This document shows positions 61,101 through 64,000 of a stretch of DNA of 64,000 bases, in pieces. Location of the stretch: NCBI RefSeq assembly GCF_964199755.1, contig NC_133910.1:13462711-13526710 (forward strand), read 5' to 3'. The notes beneath the pieces are model-generated. The model was not told where the DNA came from, ran no database searches, and saw only the letters and a list, made by a program, of their open reading frames with translations. The number at the start of each line of letters is the position of its first letter. Positions within the stretch are counted from its first letter, which is position 1. The position numbers and the translations under genes were made by a program. The DNA comes from Larus michahellis (Eukaryota > Chordata > Aves > Charadriiformes > Laridae).

Positions 61101-64000
61101 TAATCAAGGTCTAAATCCTTACCATAAGCAGACTGATATAGATGGCATAGGCAATATGAATTCAGCCATTTCCCAGTTACTGAATTCTTCATTTGTAACC
61201 TCAACAATTTTAATGTAACTTTTTTAGCATATATAACAACATGTGAAAAACCACTCTTCTCCTCCTCCTGTATGTTAGCCTTCAAATACAAAATGTTTCT
61301 TGGGTCAGCACAAAAGCCCAGATCTCACTGTAAATGCTGTGTTATACCTAGATAAATACAATAAAAAGCTTTTGGAGAGGGTTTCTTCCTTTTGGTTCCA
61401 CTGAGAGAGGGGTAAATCAAATAATTGATGTGCCCTGTTAGCTGTCGACCAAGTTTCGTGTGGCATGTCTTTCCTTTGGCATGCATATAGCAGCAGTGCA
61501 TTTTAGCACCTCGCCTACAGCATCCACCTCCTGACAGCAAAACTTGCCAATAGAAAAGCGTTCAGCACTTCATTATTTCTACAACCTGAGTGCATTTGCA
61601 AATTAATTGATGTGTGGGAGGAAAGGCATCTGCTATTGTAGAAGACCTTAACTGTTGCAGCAGAACTAGAAATAAACTGGTTAGCTGTAGTGAGCTGATA
61701 TGCTGTTGCAGGTGTTGAAGCCTCTAAAGCGGCATCTTGTCCATTTTTCTTGTTGTCTTTGATATATTAAAAAAAATAAATAAATAAAACAACTGAGCTG
61801 CTCACTGAATTGTGAACATGGAAACAAACAGCATGATAAAGATAATACCATATATTGTTACATTTAGGTAGTTAGCAAGTATTTTCATCTTTCTTGCTGG
61901 CTGAGCACCAAAAGAGTTTTAATTAGGCCTGTAATGAATGACTGGGAGCGTTTTAAAGGCTATTAATCTTGTGTTGTAATTGAGTTAATTATAATATCAT
62001 TATAAGCTCCCAAGAAAATAGTATGAAGTGTATTCCATTTGTTTTACTCCTGAAGATATTTCTGACGTCCCCTGGCTCAGTCTGAAGCGCTGCTGCTGGA
62101 AGTCTTCAACGCTGCCAGAGGAAACTGTAAAACGGCTCTATGTGCCGTTCCACCAAACCCTTCTGCTCCGCGCCTCATCCTGCTCACGGTCTCGGGCTCT
62201 CTGCGCTGCTGCTTTACCTGTAAACTGCGGGTAACTTCTTGCAATGGAGTATGTCTTTTTTAGCTTTCATTGCACAGTGTTGTAGTATTTCCTTGCCTTC
62301 CCGATCAGTTAGCTTAGCTGAGCGCAGCAGATGAGAGTAAGAATATGTGTTCTATTTTCAGAAATAAAGATTACAGCAGCTTTCGAACTGTTACTCTTTG
62401 TGCTGTGGTAAAAAAAAAAGTGTAGCAAAAGAGGTGTTTTTGCAAAGCATATGGCTCTTACACTAATTCAGACTACAGTAAGTTTTGGATTTGGTTGTAA
62501 AACATCTCTGTGCTTTTTGCACTCACTAGTCAGAGTGTGACATCTTCAACAGATGGACAAATAAACTTTCCATAATCTGTGTCTTTCTTTTCAGAAGAGG
62601 AGATGAGATTCTCATTTGAAAGAGTTGTTGAGGAAGACCTCATCCGTATAAGCCTGTTGTGTGCTTAGATGTCGGGGGGTGGAAATTTGATGGATGCGCA
62701 GCCTAGCACGGGAGTTACTGATATTTTTGGGGCTGTCTTTTTTCAGATGCAAAGTCAGCCCTGCTTTTGTACGTACTTCAAGCCTTATTAGAGCATTTGC
62801 TTTATCTATTTCCAGAACTCTGTGCTTAATTGTGGAACAAGCATGTTGCTTAAATCCACTTTCTCTTGGTTTTGGCTGATAACACTGTTTTGTTTGCTTT
62901 TTGTAACCCTGCATTATCAGGATTGTTTTGGCTTAGTATTTTTAAATTCTACGATCGAGGGTTGTTTCCAACCTTAATTAACCCTGCTGGGATGGTAGAA
63001 CTGCCTTTTTTTCTGTCAGTAACTTTGCTGGTCACACTTCTGTATTTTCCATCCTCTTGACTATTACAGATTTTGTAAATAGTTTAGAAATGCCAGTTTG
63101 TGATGTATGGGCCTCTTTAACATTTCTTTGATTTATGTGCACTGTGCTGAAAAAAAGCAGAGGAAGCATATTATTCTGGAAAAAATGTTGCCGGTCTTCA
63201 GTTTTTTCAGTCTTAGTTAAAAGCTACACTTTTATCAATCAAACTTGATAGATTCTTTTTTCATTCCCAAAAACATTCATAATTTAACTCTTTGAAGTCT
63301 AAAGAAATAATTTGACTAAGACTTTTATAAATGTCTACCTAGTTTTTGGATATCTAACTTGAAATAGCCTGATTTTTAAAAATTTGGCTTTTTCATGCAT
63401 TGCAGCTTGGTCATCTAAAAGTAGAGACACTTAAAAATCACTAAGGGTAGGGGGTTTGTTTATTTTTAAAAATCAGGTTTGGTCATATGTTGCCATTATC
63501 AATAGTGCCTTGCACAAACTGATGTAGTAAAACACATTTTGGTCTCTAGCAGTATGGAGTAAGATGGTTTCTCTACCTTGTGTACAAATGACAAGGATTG
63601 CAGATTTACGATAATCCAGCTTCTCATGTAAGTATCCAAATTAAATGCAGAATGCTAATTTTTCTGGATTCTGGTATTCTGTTCCAGACAAAATTCCTTG
63701 AAGTGCCTGCTGTGAGCTGTAAATGGCTATTCTGAAGGGTTTAAAAAAAAAAACAAAGATAATTGAGTTTTAATTTATAGTTCTTGGTTAATACATAATA
63801 TTGTTTTAGCTGGAGAAAATTTTCAGTGAGACTTCTCGGAGAAGGGGGAGCTCATACTGCTGGTAGTGACTGTCAGGATTGCTCTGTCTCCCAAAAGTCA
63901 ATGTGAGGTTGAAGACAGAATTCAGATATACATCATTAATTTTAGAACACAGAAAACTTGAGTAAGGGCAGAAAAGCTTTTTTTTTTTTTTTTTTTTTTT
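52196..64000 (+). other. MED27: MED27 intron 2, last part in window
   Basis: About 11.8 kb of AT-rich intronic DNA with no recognisable exon on either strand. It contains simple tracts: an ATTT run near 54547-54560, a T16 run at 57222-57237, an AAAT run near 61772-61787 and T23 or longer at 63978-64000 running off the edge. Open frames such as 57825-58223 plus and 60842-61291 minus show no known domain and are judged chance. Confidence 0.7.
63978..64000. repeat. Poly(T) tract at the window edge
   Basis: At least 23 consecutive T reach the end of the window, so the full length and what follows are unknown. It could be a simple repeat or the tail of an antisense retrocopy. Confidence 0.9.

Noticed and set aside
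37301..64000. MED27 exon 3 inside the window
   Set aside because: I looked for the expected continuation after ...KWSNK (Leu-Gln-Tyr-His-Ala and the Lys/Arg-rich stretch) and did not see it; a profile search could still find a diverged copy.

Overview
This is a stretch of bird nuclear genome. It contains avian-type CR1 LINE retrotransposons whose 3' ends carry the usual '...ccttccaaccctatgatt' or '...gggtcttttccaacctaa' endings, a few very old MIR SINEs, vertebrate introns with GT-AG sites, and two vertebrate genes in a head-to-head arrangement. The species cannot be named from the sequence. Most of the window is non-coding, and only three coding exons can be supported.

Layout. On the left, on the minus strand, is the first coding exon of netrin-G2 (NTNG2, 362-574): signal peptide plus the start of the laminin N-terminal domain. 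The rest of that gene lies off the left edge. Upstream of it (higher coordinates) is a probable 5' intron and, at about 3.5-4.65 kb, a strong CpG island that is the likely NTNG2 promoter and non-coding first exon. From about 4.7 to 34.1 kb is intergenic DNA with a 37-bp minisatellite (9384-9994), a badly decayed CR1 (about 12.53-13.70 kb) and no convincing gene. A second CpG-rich promoter at about 34.09-34.56 kb drives MED27 on the plus strand: exon 1 (34243-34448), intron 1, exon 2 (37156-37300), then more than 26.7 kb of intron 2 running off the right edge. Intron 2 holds a 3' fragment of a younger CR1 (plus strand), a longer CR1 (minus strand) with a damaged reverse transcriptase, MIR SINEs, long T-tracts and an exon-like segment containing a perfect hairpin. 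Intron 1 contains a very old antisense CR1-like fragment.

The two genes are functionally unrelated as far as is known. NTNG2 encodes a GPI-anchored synaptic adhesion protein; MED27 encodes a subunit of the Mediator transcription co-activator. Their divergent neighbourhood matches what I recall of human 9q34 (MED27-NTNG2), so the block appears to be conserved vertebrate synteny. I found no new gene system. The observations most worth checking are the exon-like hairpin segment in MED27 intron 2, the phased variant map of the minisatellite, and the motif arrangement in the MED27 promoter.
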